Notes: a model not told the origin generated them from the letters alone. Counted from the stretch's first letter, positions 19,089-28,674 are shown. The stretch is DNA of 64,000 bases from Comamonadaceae bacterium (GCA_027486755.1 JAIXOM010000059.1:276454-340453); one strand, 5' to 3'. Numbers and translations are program-made.

Positions 19089-19793
19089 ATGCACATCGGC
19101 ATTTTGGAAGATGACGATACCTTGGCCCAGCATCTGGCCAAGGTGGTTCAATCGGCGGGCCATACCAGCGCGGTGTTCAACACAGCCAAGTCCTTTCTGT
19201 CCTCGCTGACCAGAAACACCTTTGACCTACTGGTCTTCGACTGGAAATTGCCCGATCAGGACGGGCTGAAGGTGCTCAAGCAGTTGCGTGCGTCCTTCCA
19301 GGGCGATACGCCGGTGATCTTTCTGACGGGCATGCATGATGAGCAAGCCATCGTCAATGCGCTAGAGGCCGGCGCCGAAGACTACTGTGTCAAGCCCTTG
19401 CGACCAGCGGAATTCCTGGCCCGCATCGCGGCCTTGCAAAGGCGCATCTATCCGGTCAAGCAAACCGGCGGTACGCAGACTCACCACGGCTATACCTTCG
19501 ACCTGGTGTCTCGGATGATCAATTGGGAGGGGGGCCAGGCGCAGTTTTCTGGCAAGGAGTTTGAACTCGCCCGCTTTCTTTTTGAAAATGCCGACCGTTC
19601 TCTCTCGCGAGAGCGCCTGATGCAGGAGGTCTGGTCGCGCGAGGACGATCCCTTCTCGCGCACACTAGACGTACACATCTCCAGGATACGCTCGCGCCTG
19701 GGCCTGAGCGGCCAGTCCAACATCCGCTTGCGTTCGGTCCACGGTTTTGGCTATCAACTGATCACCTACGCAGCGGTGGGCCAAGACGACTAA
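19089..19793 (+). CDS. OmpR-family response regulator
   Basis: Receiver (ILEDDD...VFDWKLPDQDG...KPLRPAEF) and winged-helix DNA-binding domain. Confidence 0.92.
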   Translation: MHIGILEDDDTLAQHLAKVVQSAGHTSAVFNTAKSFLSSLTRNTFDLLVFDWKLPDQDGLKVLKQLRASFQGDTPVIFLTGMHDEQAIVNALEAGAEDYCVKPLRPAEFLARIAALQRRIYPVKQTGGTQTHHGYTFDLVSRMINWEGGQAQFSGKEFELARFLFENADRSLSRERLMQEVWSREDDPFSRTLDVHISRIRSRLGLSGQSNIRLRSVHGFGYQLITYAAVGQDD

Positions 19794-19823
19794 GGTCGTT
19801 CCATCGCAAGTCTGCCTGCAACC

Positions 19824-22091
19824 GTGGCTGAGTCAGCCCCTTCCAACCCGGCAGGCACAGCAGCCCGTCCTCAGAGCAGCTGGCGATATTGGCTTATCGG
19901 CAGCGGCCGTGAAGTTCTTGCGCTTTTGCTCATCAGCACTGCGCTGCTGGCCATATTGGTCTGGAGCGATGCGGGCGGTTCGATCAGCAAGCGTGCTTAT
20001 GACCGGCTCGAGTTGCTGCTGGGTTTTCGCGCCTCGCCCGAGGTGGTGCTGGTGGCCATCGACGAGCACAGTCAGCGCGAACTGGGCGGCTGGCCGGTCT
20101 CCCGCCTGCACTATGCGCGACTGATCGAGCGTCTGGTCGACGAGGGCCAGGCGCCGGCGGTGCTCGGCTTTGACCTGCTATTTCTCAATGAACGCGAGAC
20201 CGACGTCGTGCTGGCCGCGCAAATGGCGCGCTTGCCGGTGGTGCTGCCGGCCGTGCTTTCGAGTTCAGGGCCTGGCGTTGGGATCAGCGCTGCGGCGCAG
20301 TGGCAGGCGACGGCGCCTTTGTTGGCCAAAGCTGCGCGGGCGAGCGGACATATCCATGTGCGCTATGAGAGCGACGGGATTTTGCGCGGCATACAAACCC
20401 GCCTGCACGGGCAACTCCATTTTTCGCTGGCGCTGATGGAGGCCGCCGGCCTGCCCAATCAGACGGCCTGGCCGCACGCCGACTACCTGCGCTTTCCCAT
20501 GGTCGATCCTGCGCGGCCGTTTACGACCTTGCGCCTGTCCGATCTGCTCGATGCGGGCAAGCCCTTGCCGGCGCTCAAGGGGAAGATCGTATTGGTCGGG
20601 GTGACCGACCCTTTGCTGGGCGATCATCATGCGACGATTTACTCGGGGTCAGCAGCCTCAGGCACACCCGGAGTGGCTATCTTGGCCAGCGCCGTCAATG
20701 CCCAGCTCAGCGGGCGTTGGGTGCGGGTGGTGCCCGAGGCCTGGGTGTTTGCGGGCAGTCTGGTGCTACTTTTTGGGGTGATGCTGGCGCTGCAGGTCTG
20801 GCACCCCAGGCGCTTGCGCGTCATGACCCTGAGCATCGCCCTTTGCTTGCCGGTGATCTCGGTGGTGGCGCTGATCGGTGGCGGCTGGTGGGTCGACCTG
20901 GTGCCGATCTGGCTGACTCTGTTCGTCCTGGCGCTGATGTGGGTATGGCTGCGGCTGGAGAGTAACTTGCGCTACCTCAAACGCAAGTCCCTCGAACTGC
21001 AGGTCGGCGGCCCATCGCGGCCACAGGTCCGCGGTGCCGGCGGCATTTCGCGGCTGGAGCAAGACCTCGATTGGGCCATCGATTTGCAAGGCCGCCAGCT
21101 CGACCTGCTCCATCAGATGATGGAGCACCTGCCCGAGGCGATGGCCGTCATAGACCCAGGCAGCATGGTGGTGCAGATCAACGGCCGTATGCAGGCCCTG
21201 GGCAGGGGCGGTCTGCGCAGCGGTATCAGCCTGAGGGATCTGGCCCAGCAATTGGGCTTGCCGGCAGACACATGGGATGCCCTTGTGACCCTGTCAGCGC
21301 AGCCGGATGCCAGCCTTCAGGTGCGCTGCCCTGTGGGGGAACGATCGGTCTACATCAAGACCACCACCTTCGATGCGCAGGGTGCCCAGGGACTGCGCCT
21401 GTTGATGCTGCTTGATGTCACCGAGCTCAAACAGTCCCAGGCTCAGCGCGATCAAGCACTGAGCTTTCTCTCGCATGATATGCGTACGCCGGTAGCTTCT
21501 ATTTTGGCGCTCAGCCGGCAACTGCAGAGCTTGGAGGGCGCGCCGGCGCAGTGCGCGGCCGATGCAGTCAGTGTGATGGGCCATGCCCATCAGCTCATGC
21601 GCTTGATGGACGGTTTTCTTTTTGAGAGCATGGCCCACGGCCAGAACCTGAACTTGGCGCAGCGCTTGATCGACGACTTGCTCGACGATGCGATGGCCCA
21701 GGTGCGTGACCTGGCCAGCGCCCGCGGCATGCAAATCCAGTTTGAAAGTGGCGAACGCTATTTCTTTGTGCAGGTTTCGACCTCGCTGATGGTCAGGGTC
21801 TTCATGAACCTGCTGCTCAACGCCATTAAGTACGGCGAGCGGGGCACACAGATCACCGTCTTGGCCGAACCTGCCGGGCCAAGCGCTGTGAGGATCACGG
21901 TCAGTAACCGCATTGCCGCGCTCGGTACCGATGTCGACGAGACCATCATGACGCAGGGCTTTGGTTTGGGCCTGGATTTTGTGCGTACCGTGTTGGAACG
22001 CCACCAGGGTCAATTGCACACGGACATCGACAGGGCATCAGGGCTGGCCCGGGTCAGCATCAGCCTGCCTGGCCTGATGGACAAGGCCTGA
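19824..22091 (+). CDS. CHASE2-domain sensor histidine kinase
   Basis: CHASE2-type extracellular region (VVLVAIDEHSQRELGGWPVSR...), TM helices, HisKA box LSHDMRTPVASILAL, N-box NLLLNAIKYG, G2 QGFGLGLDFV; G1 box not recognisable. Confidence 0.88.
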   Translation: MAESAPSNPAGTAARPQSSWRYWLIGSGREVLALLLISTALLAILVWSDAGGSISKRAYDRLELLLGFRASPEVVLVAIDEHSQRELGGWPVSRLHYARLIERLVDEGQAPAVLGFDLLFLNERETDVVLAAQMARLPVVLPAVLSSSGPGVGISAAAQWQATAPLLAKAARASGHIHVRYESDGILRGIQTRLHGQLHFSLALMEAAGLPNQTAWPHADYLRFPMVDPARPFTTLRLSDLLDAGKPLPALKGKIVLVGVTDPLLGDHHATIYSGSAASGTPGVAILASAVNAQLSGRWVRVVPEAWVFAGSLVLLFGVMLALQVWHPRRLRVMTLSIALCLPVISVVALIGGGWWVDLVPIWLTLFVLALMWVWLRLESNLRYLKRKSLELQVGGPSRPQVRGAGGISRLEQDLDWAIDLQGRQLDLLHQMMEHLPEAMAVIDPGSMVVQINGRMQALGRGGLRSGISLRDLAQQLGLPADTWDALVTLSAQPDASLQVRCPVGERSVYIKTTTFDAQGAQGLRLLMLLDVTELKQSQAQRDQALSFLSHDMRTPVASILALSRQLQSLEGAPAQCAADAVSVMGHAHQLMRLMDGFLFESMAHGQNLNLAQRLIDDLLDDAMAQVRDLASARGMQIQFESGERYFFVQVSTSLMVRVFMNLLLNAIKYGERGTQITVLAEPAGPSAVRITVSNRIAALGTDVDETIMTQGFGLGLDFVRTVLERHQGQLHTDIDRASGLARVSISLPGLMDKA

Positions 22092-22871
22092 TCAAGGTAA
22101 TTGCTGCGCCAGGGTGCTGGCCTTGGCGCTGGTGTCGAAAGCGCTGGGCGCGGCCGGAGTGGGCGCGGCCTCGATAGCCTGTGCCACGGCTTGCGGCAAA
22201 GCGGCCAGGCTGACCGTCTCGGCCCGGGTCACGATGCCCAGGCTCAGGGCAGATTGCTGCATGTGCACGGTGCATTCGTGGCGGGGGGCGCGCGCTGACG
22301 GGCAGTACTGGGGCCTTTGTTCACCCGGGCCGGTACTCATGGCCGGAACCACCAAAAAACCTGAGGGGTCCTTCATCTGGACGATGGCCTGCTCGATGAT
22401 GGCTGCGGCGTAATTGGCGCCCATGCGTTGGCGGTAGTAGTCCAGCATCAGCGGGGCTGCCGCTTCGCTGGCCTGCCCGGTGCGGGCGTTGTAGGCGCCG
22501 TGGATGCCGATCACGCTGGCTGGCTGCCGGGGCAGGCTGGCAAATTGCCGCTGCTCGCCGGCCATGAAGATCAGGCTGCAAGCCGACATGCAGTGGCCGG
22601 CCGCCAGCGTCGTGATGCGAAGGTCCTCCAGCCACCGGGCAATGCGCAGGCTGGCCATCAGGGCGCCGCCGGGCGAGTTGACCAGGATCAGTCTTTCCAC
22701 AGGCGCTTGTGCGTGGGCAGCGCGCAAGGCCAGATCGTCGCCGATCTGAATCACGCCGCTGGCATACAGATCGCCGCCATCGCGGTGCAAGGTCAGCGCC
22801 TGGGCAGCGCAGGACAGCGAGACCGCCCCCAGCAGGAGCATTAGATTTGTCATCAATCCATGTCTTTTCAT
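22092..22871 (-). CDS. Exported ClpP/crotonase-fold putative serine protease
   Basis: Signal peptide, then LILVNSPGGALMASLRIARWLEDLRITTLAAGHCMSACSLIFMAGEQR...VIGIHGAYN, alignable by eye with ClpP NSPGG / catalytic Ser / His regions. ATG at 22871 preferred over the TTG at 22877. Confidence 0.7.
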   Translation of the reverse strand: MKRHGLMTNLMLLLGAVSLSCAAQALTLHRDGGDLYASGVIQIGDDLALRAAHAQAPVERLILVNSPGGALMASLRIARWLEDLRITTLAAGHCMSACSLIFMAGEQRQFASLPRQPASVIGIHGAYNARTGQASEAAAPLMLDYYRQRMGANYAAAIIEQAIVQMKDPSGFLVVPAMSTGPGEQRPQYCPSARAPRHECTVHMQQSALSLGIVTRAETVSLAALPQAVAQAIEAAPTPAAPSAFDTSAKASTLAQQLP

Positions 22872-23123
22872 TTGCAAATCTCAATGGTTGTTTGCAGTTG
22901 GAGACATTATTGAATAAAGAATGTTTACATTTCAAGATCTTCGATGACAAATAGGATATAAAATCTATACTTATTTCGCATTTGGGATTAATGAAACATG
23001 AAATTTAGCTATAAAGGGCTAATAAACAGTCAATAAAACGTTAAATTTTTCCTCGATATTTCCAATAGTTCTTCCGTGCCGACTGATCGATCCGCCCCTG
23101 GCAGGGCCGGTCACAATCCATGC

Positions 23124-23849
23124 ATGCAGATACAGCAGCTCTTGTTTTCTCAGGGCTTTGGCACCCGGCGGGTATGTGCTGGCCTGGTCCAGCAGGGACT
23201 GGTCGAGGTCGCCGGGCGGCTTATTGATGACCCGGGCCTGGAGCTCGATCCCGAAGGCCTGGTGTTTCGGGTGCAGGGCGTGGACTGGCTTTACCAGGAG
23301 CGCGCCTATCTCATGCTCCACAAGCCCGCCGGCTTCGAGTGCTCACACAAGGCCGGTGCCTGGCCCAGCGTCTACACCTTGCTGCCTGCGCCCCTGCGCG
23401 AGAGGGGCGGCAGCGCGGCGGCCGGCGTGCAGGCGGTGGGCCGGCTCGATCAGGACACCACGGGCTTGCTGCTGCTGTCTGACGACGGGCGTTTCATCCA
23501 CAAGCTCACCTCGCCCAAGCACCATGTGCCCAAGGTCTACGAGATCACGCTGCGCCACGCGCTGGTCCAAAAGCAAATCGACGCGCTGCTCGCCGGCGTG
23601 GTGCTCGACGACGACCCCAAGCCGGTCCGCGCCGCCGCCTGCCAGGCCAGTGGCCCATGCGCCTTGAGCCTGACCCTGACCGAGGGCAAGTACCACCAGG
23701 TCAAGCGCATGATCGCGGCGGTCGGTAACCGGGTCGAGCAACTGCACCGCTCGCGCATCGGGGATCTGCCTTTGCCTGCCGACCTGGCGCCCGGCCAGTG
23801 GCGCTGGCTGACGGCCGATCAGTTGCAGGCGCTGGCCTATCGCGGCTGA
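23124..23849 (+). CDS. rsuA: RsuA-family pseudouridine synthase
   Basis: S4-like N-terminus (IQQLLFSQGFGTRRVCAGLVQQGLVEVAGR), catalytic AVGRLDQDTTGLLLLSDDG, EGKYHQVKRM. Confidence 0.9.
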   Translation: MQIQQLLFSQGFGTRRVCAGLVQQGLVEVAGRLIDDPGLELDPEGLVFRVQGVDWLYQERAYLMLHKPAGFECSHKAGAWPSVYTLLPAPLRERGGSAAAGVQAVGRLDQDTTGLLLLSDDGRFIHKLTSPKHHVPKVYEITLRHALVQKQIDALLAGVVLDDDPKPVRAAACQASGPCALSLTLTEGKYHQVKRMIAAVGNRVEQLHRSRIGDLPLPADLAPGQWRWLTADQLQALAYRG

Positions 23850-23987
23850 GCTCACTTCAGGCGCAGCGGGCATAGGCTGGCGCGCACCGTGCTGCCAGCC
23901 CTGCCGCTACACTTGCACGAGCTGTTTGTGAGCTCTTTGACCCCTGGCGAGCAGGGCTGATCAAGCAGTCCGAATCAATAGTAAAAA

Positions 23988-24980
23988 ATGGCAGTTTTGC
24001 AGTGTCGTCGGCGGGCCTTGATCGCCCTGGGTTTGGTGGGCATGGGCCAGCGTCTGGCGCTGGCGCAAGCGTCCCCGCCGCCCTTGTTTGTCCTTAACTC
24101 GCTCGATGGCAGCGTCAGCGTGATCGATCCCCTCAGTTACACCGAGCAAAGGCGCATCGCCACCGGCAAGGAGCCGCATCACCTCTACCTCACGCCTGAC
24201 GAGAAGTCGGTCATTGTGGGCAATGCGGCCTCCGATTCGCTGACCTTCATCGACCCTCGTACGGCCCAGGTGCAGCGCACCCTGCGCGGTATTCTGGACC
24301 CCTACCACCTGCGCTTTTCGCCCGACATGAAGTGGTTCGTGACGGCCGCCAATCGACTCGACCATGTCGACATCTACCACTGGGACGGCGCGCAGCCTGC
24401 CTTGGCCAAACGCATCGTGACCAGGAAGACACCCAGCCATCTGTGGATAGACAGCAAAAGCACCACCGTCTATGTCACCATGCAAGACAGCAATGAGCTG
24501 GTGGCCATAGACCTGGCCACCCAGACCATCAAGTGGCGCACGCCCACCGGTGCGATGCCTGCCGATGTATATGGCCTGCCGGGTGACAAGCATGTGCTGG
24601 TGGCCCTGACCGGCAGCGATGCCCTGGAGTTGTTCGACGTCTCGGGCCCGGCCCCGCTCAAGACCGGCCATATCAAGACCGCTGCCGGCGCGCATGCCTT
24701 TCGCGCCCTCGGCGACGGCCGCCATGTCTGGGTGAGCAACCGGGTTCACAACAGCATCTGCAAGGTCGATCTGCAAACTTTGCAGGTGGTGCAAAGCATT
24801 GCGGTGCCGGCCGGCCCCGACTGCATGGACATTTCCCGCGACGGCAAGACTTTGTATGTGACCTCCCGCTGGGCGGCGCGCCTGTCGGTGGTGGACCTGG
24901 TGAGCGGCCGCATGGTGCGCCAGGTCAAAGTGGGCAGGAGCCCGCACGGCGTCTGGACCCTGGACCATGCACCCCGGTAA
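23988..24980 (+). CDS. Exported YVTN/WD-like beta-propeller protein
   Basis: Signal peptide and repeated propeller-blade motifs (VLNSLDGSVSVIDPLSYTEQRRIATGKEPHHLYLTPDEK). Confidence 0.82.
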   Translation: MAVLQCRRRALIALGLVGMGQRLALAQASPPPLFVLNSLDGSVSVIDPLSYTEQRRIATGKEPHHLYLTPDEKSVIVGNAASDSLTFIDPRTAQVQRTLRGILDPYHLRFSPDMKWFVTAANRLDHVDIYHWDGAQPALAKRIVTRKTPSHLWIDSKSTTVYVTMQDSNELVAIDLATQTIKWRTPTGAMPADVYGLPGDKHVLVALTGSDALELFDVSGPAPLKTGHIKTAAGAHAFRALGDGRHVWVSNRVHNSICKVDLQTLQVVQSIAVPAGPDCMDISRDGKTLYVTSRWAARLSVVDLVSGRMVRQVKVGRSPHGVWTLDHAPR

Positions 24981-25833
24981 GCCAGGCATGAGCTGCCGCC
25001 TGCCGCGAGCAGGGCTGGCCGTACTGGCTGGCCTGATGATGCTCAGCCCCGCAGTGGCCCAGTGCCCCGCGCCAGACAAGACCGTCTACCTGACCTTCGA
25101 CACCGGCCACATGGGCACGGCCCCCTTGATTTCCGAGGTCCTGCGCAAGCATGATGTGCGGGTGACTTTTTTTGCAGCCCATGAGCGCACCCAAACTGGC
25201 GACGGCAGCCTGGGCCAAGTCTGGGCGCCCTGGTGGAAGGAGCGCGCCGCCGAAGGCCATGCCTTTGCCACGCACACCTATGCCCATGCTTATTGGGCGG
25301 GGGATTTGCCTGGGCGCGCGGGCGATGATTATTTTCGGATCCGCCCTAGCGCGGGCGATCAGCAGGGCCAGACCTTGAGTTGGAGCGCGGCCCAGTATTG
25401 TGAAGATCTGCACCGCGCCAGTCGGCGTTTGGCTCAATTGACAGGTCAGACACCGCTGCCGCTGTTTCGTGCACCCGGGGGCAAGACCTCGCCGGCCTTG
25501 ATCAAAGCGGCGCAGGCCTGCGGCTATGCCCATGTGGGCTGGGCACCGGCCGGCTTCCTGGGCGACGAACTGCCCAGCGACAAATTCCCCAACGACAAGC
25601 TCTTGTCGCAGGCCTTGCGCCAGATTCGCGGCGGTGAGGTGCTCATGGCGCATCTGGGCATCTGGTCCAGACAAGACCCCTGGGCACCGGCGGTGCTTGA
25701 GCCGCTGATCGTCGGCCTCAAGCGCAAAGGCCTGTGCTTTGCCACCTTGCGCGATCATCCACAGCATCGCCGCTGGATCGATGAGCAGGGCGGCCCCAGG
25801 CTAGACAGCCGACTGCAGGAAAAACGCTCATGA
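24967..25833 (+). CDS. Polysaccharide deacetylase family protein
   Basis: NodB-like: TVYLTFDTGHMG, HTYAHAYW, LFRAPGGKTSP. Start ambiguous (M at 24967 or 24988). Confidence 0.85.
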   Translation: MHPGKPGMSCRLPRAGLAVLAGLMMLSPAVAQCPAPDKTVYLTFDTGHMGTAPLISEVLRKHDVRVTFFAAHERTQTGDGSLGQVWAPWWKERAAEGHAFATHTYAHAYWAGDLPGRAGDDYFRIRPSAGDQQGQTLSWSAAQYCEDLHRASRRLAQLTGQTPLPLFRAPGGKTSPALIKAAQACGYAHVGWAPAGFLGDELPSDKFPNDKLLSQALRQIRGGEVLMAHLGIWSRQDPWAPAVLEPLIVGLKRKGLCFATLRDHPQHRRWIDEQGGPRLDSRLQEKRS

Positions 25834-26768
25834 TTGACCAAGGCTTGGCCTGGCTCGGTGAGGCCTTTAGCAACGCTCAGCGTGCGCTGTTCGAGCCGCT
25901 GGCTCCGCTGCTTTTTGACTGGGGCTGGGGCCATATGCTCGAAGACGCCTATGCCGCCTGCGGCTGGTTCATGATGGGCTTGCTGCAAGTGACGCTGATG
26001 CTGCTGGTGATCACGCCGCTGCAGCGCTGGCGGCCGCTGGAGCCGCTGGCCGACCGCGGCGCCGTGCGCAGCGACGTGATCTACACCCTGGTTCACCGCC
26101 TGGGCCTGTTCAGGTTAGGCCTGTTTTTCGCGCTGGACCCCGTTTTCCTGCATCTGTTCGGTGCGCTGCGCGCTCAGGGGCTACCCACCTGGCACCTGGA
26201 CCAGATTTGGCCGGGCGTGACCGACCAGGCCTTGGCGAGTTTTTTGATCTACCTGATAGCCTTCGATTTCCTGGCTTACTGGATACACCGCGCCCAGCAC
26301 CGCTCGCGGCGCTGGTGGGCATTGCATGCGCTGCATCATTCGCAGCGTCAGATGACTCTGTGGAGCGACAACCGCAACCATGTAGTGGACGATATCGCCG
26401 TCGACTGCCTGCTGGTGCTGGCCGCGCAGCTCATCGGCGTGGGGCCGCAGCAATTCATGATCTTGATCGCAATAACCCAGCTCAGCGAAAGTCTGCAGCA
26501 TGCCAATATGCGCCTGTCGGCCGGCCCGCTGGTGTCGCGTCTATGGGTCACGCCGCGCTTTCACCGGGCCCATCACAGCATCGAGTCAGGGGAGCACAAC
26601 TACGGCGTGTTGCTGCCCTGGTGGGACATGCTGTTTGGCACAGCCCGCTTTGACCTGGGGCTCGGCCCCACTGGCGTGATGGACCAGATCACCCGCGGGC
26701 GGGACTACGGCCACGGACTGTGGGCTCAGCAGCGCCTGGGTTTGCTCAGGCTGATCGGTAAGGGCTAG
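25830..26768 (+). CDS. Sterol desaturase/fatty acid hydroxylase family protein
   Basis: Histidine clusters HRAQHRS, HALHHSQ, HRAHHS; multiple TM helices; ATGA overlap with the preceding gene. Confidence 0.88.
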   Translation: MIDQGLAWLGEAFSNAQRALFEPLAPLLFDWGWGHMLEDAYAACGWFMMGLLQVTLMLLVITPLQRWRPLEPLADRGAVRSDVIYTLVHRLGLFRLGLFFALDPVFLHLFGALRAQGLPTWHLDQIWPGVTDQALASFLIYLIAFDFLAYWIHRAQHRSRRWWALHALHHSQRQMTLWSDNRNHVVDDIAVDCLLVLAAQLIGVGPQQFMILIAITQLSESLQHANMRLSAGPLVSRLWVTPRFHRAHHSIESGEHNYGVLLPWWDMLFGTARFDLGLGPTGVMDQITRGRDYGHGLWAQQRLGLLRLIGKG

Positions 26769-26773
26769 GACTG

Positions 26774-27676
26774 ATGCGCTCGGTGCTCGACGCCTTCTTT
26801 CGCGCTGCGGCGTATTGCCTGCATCCGCGGGTCATTGCGCTGTCCTTTCTGCCGCTGGCAATCACCATCGCCGGGGTGCTTGGGCTGGGCTATTTTTTCT
26901 GGAACGACGCCATCGAGGCGCTGCGGCTAGAGCTAGAGGCCTGGGCCTGGATCAAGCTGATCGCCGGTGCTCTGGACACCCTAGGGCTGGGTGGCCTGCG
27001 TGCCGTCATGGCCCCCGCCTTGCTGCTGTTTGCCACCATCCCCTTTATCGTTATCGTTTGCCTGCTCATGGTCTCTTTCTTCATGACCCCGGCCATGGTT
27101 GCCTTGGTGGCTGAGCGGCGCTTTCCCGGTCTAGAACGCAAGAAGGGCACATCGCTCATCGCCAGCGTGGCCTGGGCGCTCGGATCGACCCTGGCCGCCT
27201 GCCTGGCCATGGCGCTGTCGGTGCCGCTGTGGTTGCTGCCCCCCCTGGTGCTGGTGCTGCCCCCGCTCATCTGGGGCTGGCTGAGTTATCGCGTCATGGC
27301 TTTCGACTGTCTGGCCGAGCATGCCAGCGCTGCGGAGCGGCGCCAGCTCATGCAGCAGCACCGCTTTGAGTTGCTGGCCATTGGGCTGCTGACCGGCTAC
27401 CTGGGCGCTTTGCCCAGCCTGCTGTGGGCCTCGGGCGCCATGTTCATTGCCATGGCTCCGGTGCTGGTGCCGGTGGCCGTGTGGGTCTACACCTTGGTGT
27501 TCTCTTTTTCCTCGCTCTGGTTTGCGCATTACAGCCTTTCCATGCTGGAGAAGCTGCGCAAGGCGCCGCCGCTTCACCCGCAGCCGCCTGCACCTTCCCC
27601 CGTCTTGGTCGATCAGCACCCGGTTGATGCGCGACCTCCCAATAGCGCCTCAGCGCCGCCGCTTTCGTCGAGTTGA
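26774..27676 (+). CDS. EI24 domain-containing membrane protein
   Basis: Hydrophobic 300 aa with FFRAAAYCLHPRVIALSFLPL...MVSFFMTPAMVALVAERRFPGLERKKG. Confidence 0.8.
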   Translation: MRSVLDAFFRAAAYCLHPRVIALSFLPLAITIAGVLGLGYFFWNDAIEALRLELEAWAWIKLIAGALDTLGLGGLRAVMAPALLLFATIPFIVIVCLLMVSFFMTPAMVALVAERRFPGLERKKGTSLIASVAWALGSTLAACLAMALSVPLWLLPPLVLVLPPLIWGWLSYRVMAFDCLAEHASAAERRQLMQQHRFELLAIGLLTGYLGALPSLLWASGAMFIAMAPVLVPVAVWVYTLVFSFSSLWFAHYSLSMLEKLRKAPPLHPQPPAPSPVLVDQHPVDARPPNSASAPPLSSS

Positions 27677-27803
27677 TGCGGTCCTCGCGACTGTCCATTG
27701 AGAAAACTTCGATCTACTCTTGGCCAGGCAGGACCTGATTGGGGGTGGTCAAAAGGTTGCTATCGCGGCCGATACACTCATCGAGTCACGCCCCTATTTC
27801 ACG

Positions 27804-28640
27804 ATGCCTTCGTCCATGCCCCCCACCTTCACCCTCCTCATCCTCGGCGACGAGATACTCTCCGGCAAGCGTGCTGACAAGCACATGGCCCGGGCCATCG
27901 AGATCCTGGCGGCGCGGGGGCTGTCCTTGACGCAGGTTCAGTATGCGGGTGACGACCCCGAGCGCATCACCGCCTTGCTCCAGCAGGCTTTTACCGCGGC
28001 GCGTGAACGGGGTGAGGTGATGTTTTCCTGTGGCGGCATTGGCGCCACGCCCGATGACCACACCCGCCAATGTGCCGCACGGGCCCTGGGGGTGGAATTG
28101 GCGCTACAGCCCGAGGCTGAGTTGCTCATCATCGACCGTATGCGCGACGTAGCCCGTGAACAGGGCATAGAGCTCGATGTGAGCCGGCCCGAGAACCAGC
28201 ACCGGCTGCAGATGGGCATGTTCCCGGCAGGCGCAGGCGTTATTCCTAACCCCTACAACAAGATCCCCGGCTTTACCTGTGAGGCCGGGCCGGGCGCGGT
28301 GCATTTCCTGCCCGGCTTTCCGGTGATGGCCTGGCCCATGATGGAGTGGCTGCTCGACACCCGTTACCGGACCTTCCACCGCTCCCGTACCCAGGTGGAG
28401 AAGTCGGTCATCGTTCTGGAGGGCATGGAAGGCATGCTGACGCCCTTGATGCAGGCCATCGAGGCGGGCCACCCGGCGGTCAAGGTGTTCAGCCTGCCCA
28501 GCGTCGACCATCCTCAGTACGGCCGACATATCGAGCTCGGGGTCAAAGGCGAGGGCGCGGCGGTGGACAAGGCCTACCCGGAACTGCTGGCCGGGCTCAG
28601 CCCTTTTGGCCTCAAACTGGGCCCTGAATTGGTGCGCTAA
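27804..28640 (+). CDS. Competence/damage-inducible protein A (CinA, MoCF-like) domain protein
   Basis: LLILGDEILSGKRADKHMARAIEILAARGLSLTQVQYAGDD...FSCGGIGATPDDHTRQ. Confidence 0.9.
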   Translation: MPSSMPPTFTLLILGDEILSGKRADKHMARAIEILAARGLSLTQVQYAGDDPERITALLQQAFTAARERGEVMFSCGGIGATPDDHTRQCAARALGVELALQPEAELLIIDRMRDVAREQGIELDVSRPENQHRLQMGMFPAGAGVIPNPYNKIPGFTCEAGPGAVHFLPGFPVMAWPMMEWLLDTRYRTFHRSRTQVEKSVIVLEGMEGMLTPLMQAIEAGHPAVKVFSLPSVDHPQYGRHIELGVKGEGAAVDKAYPELLAGLSPFGLKLGPELVR

Positions 28641-28674
28641 GAACGCACCAAAATGAAATCATTCCCGCTAAAAC

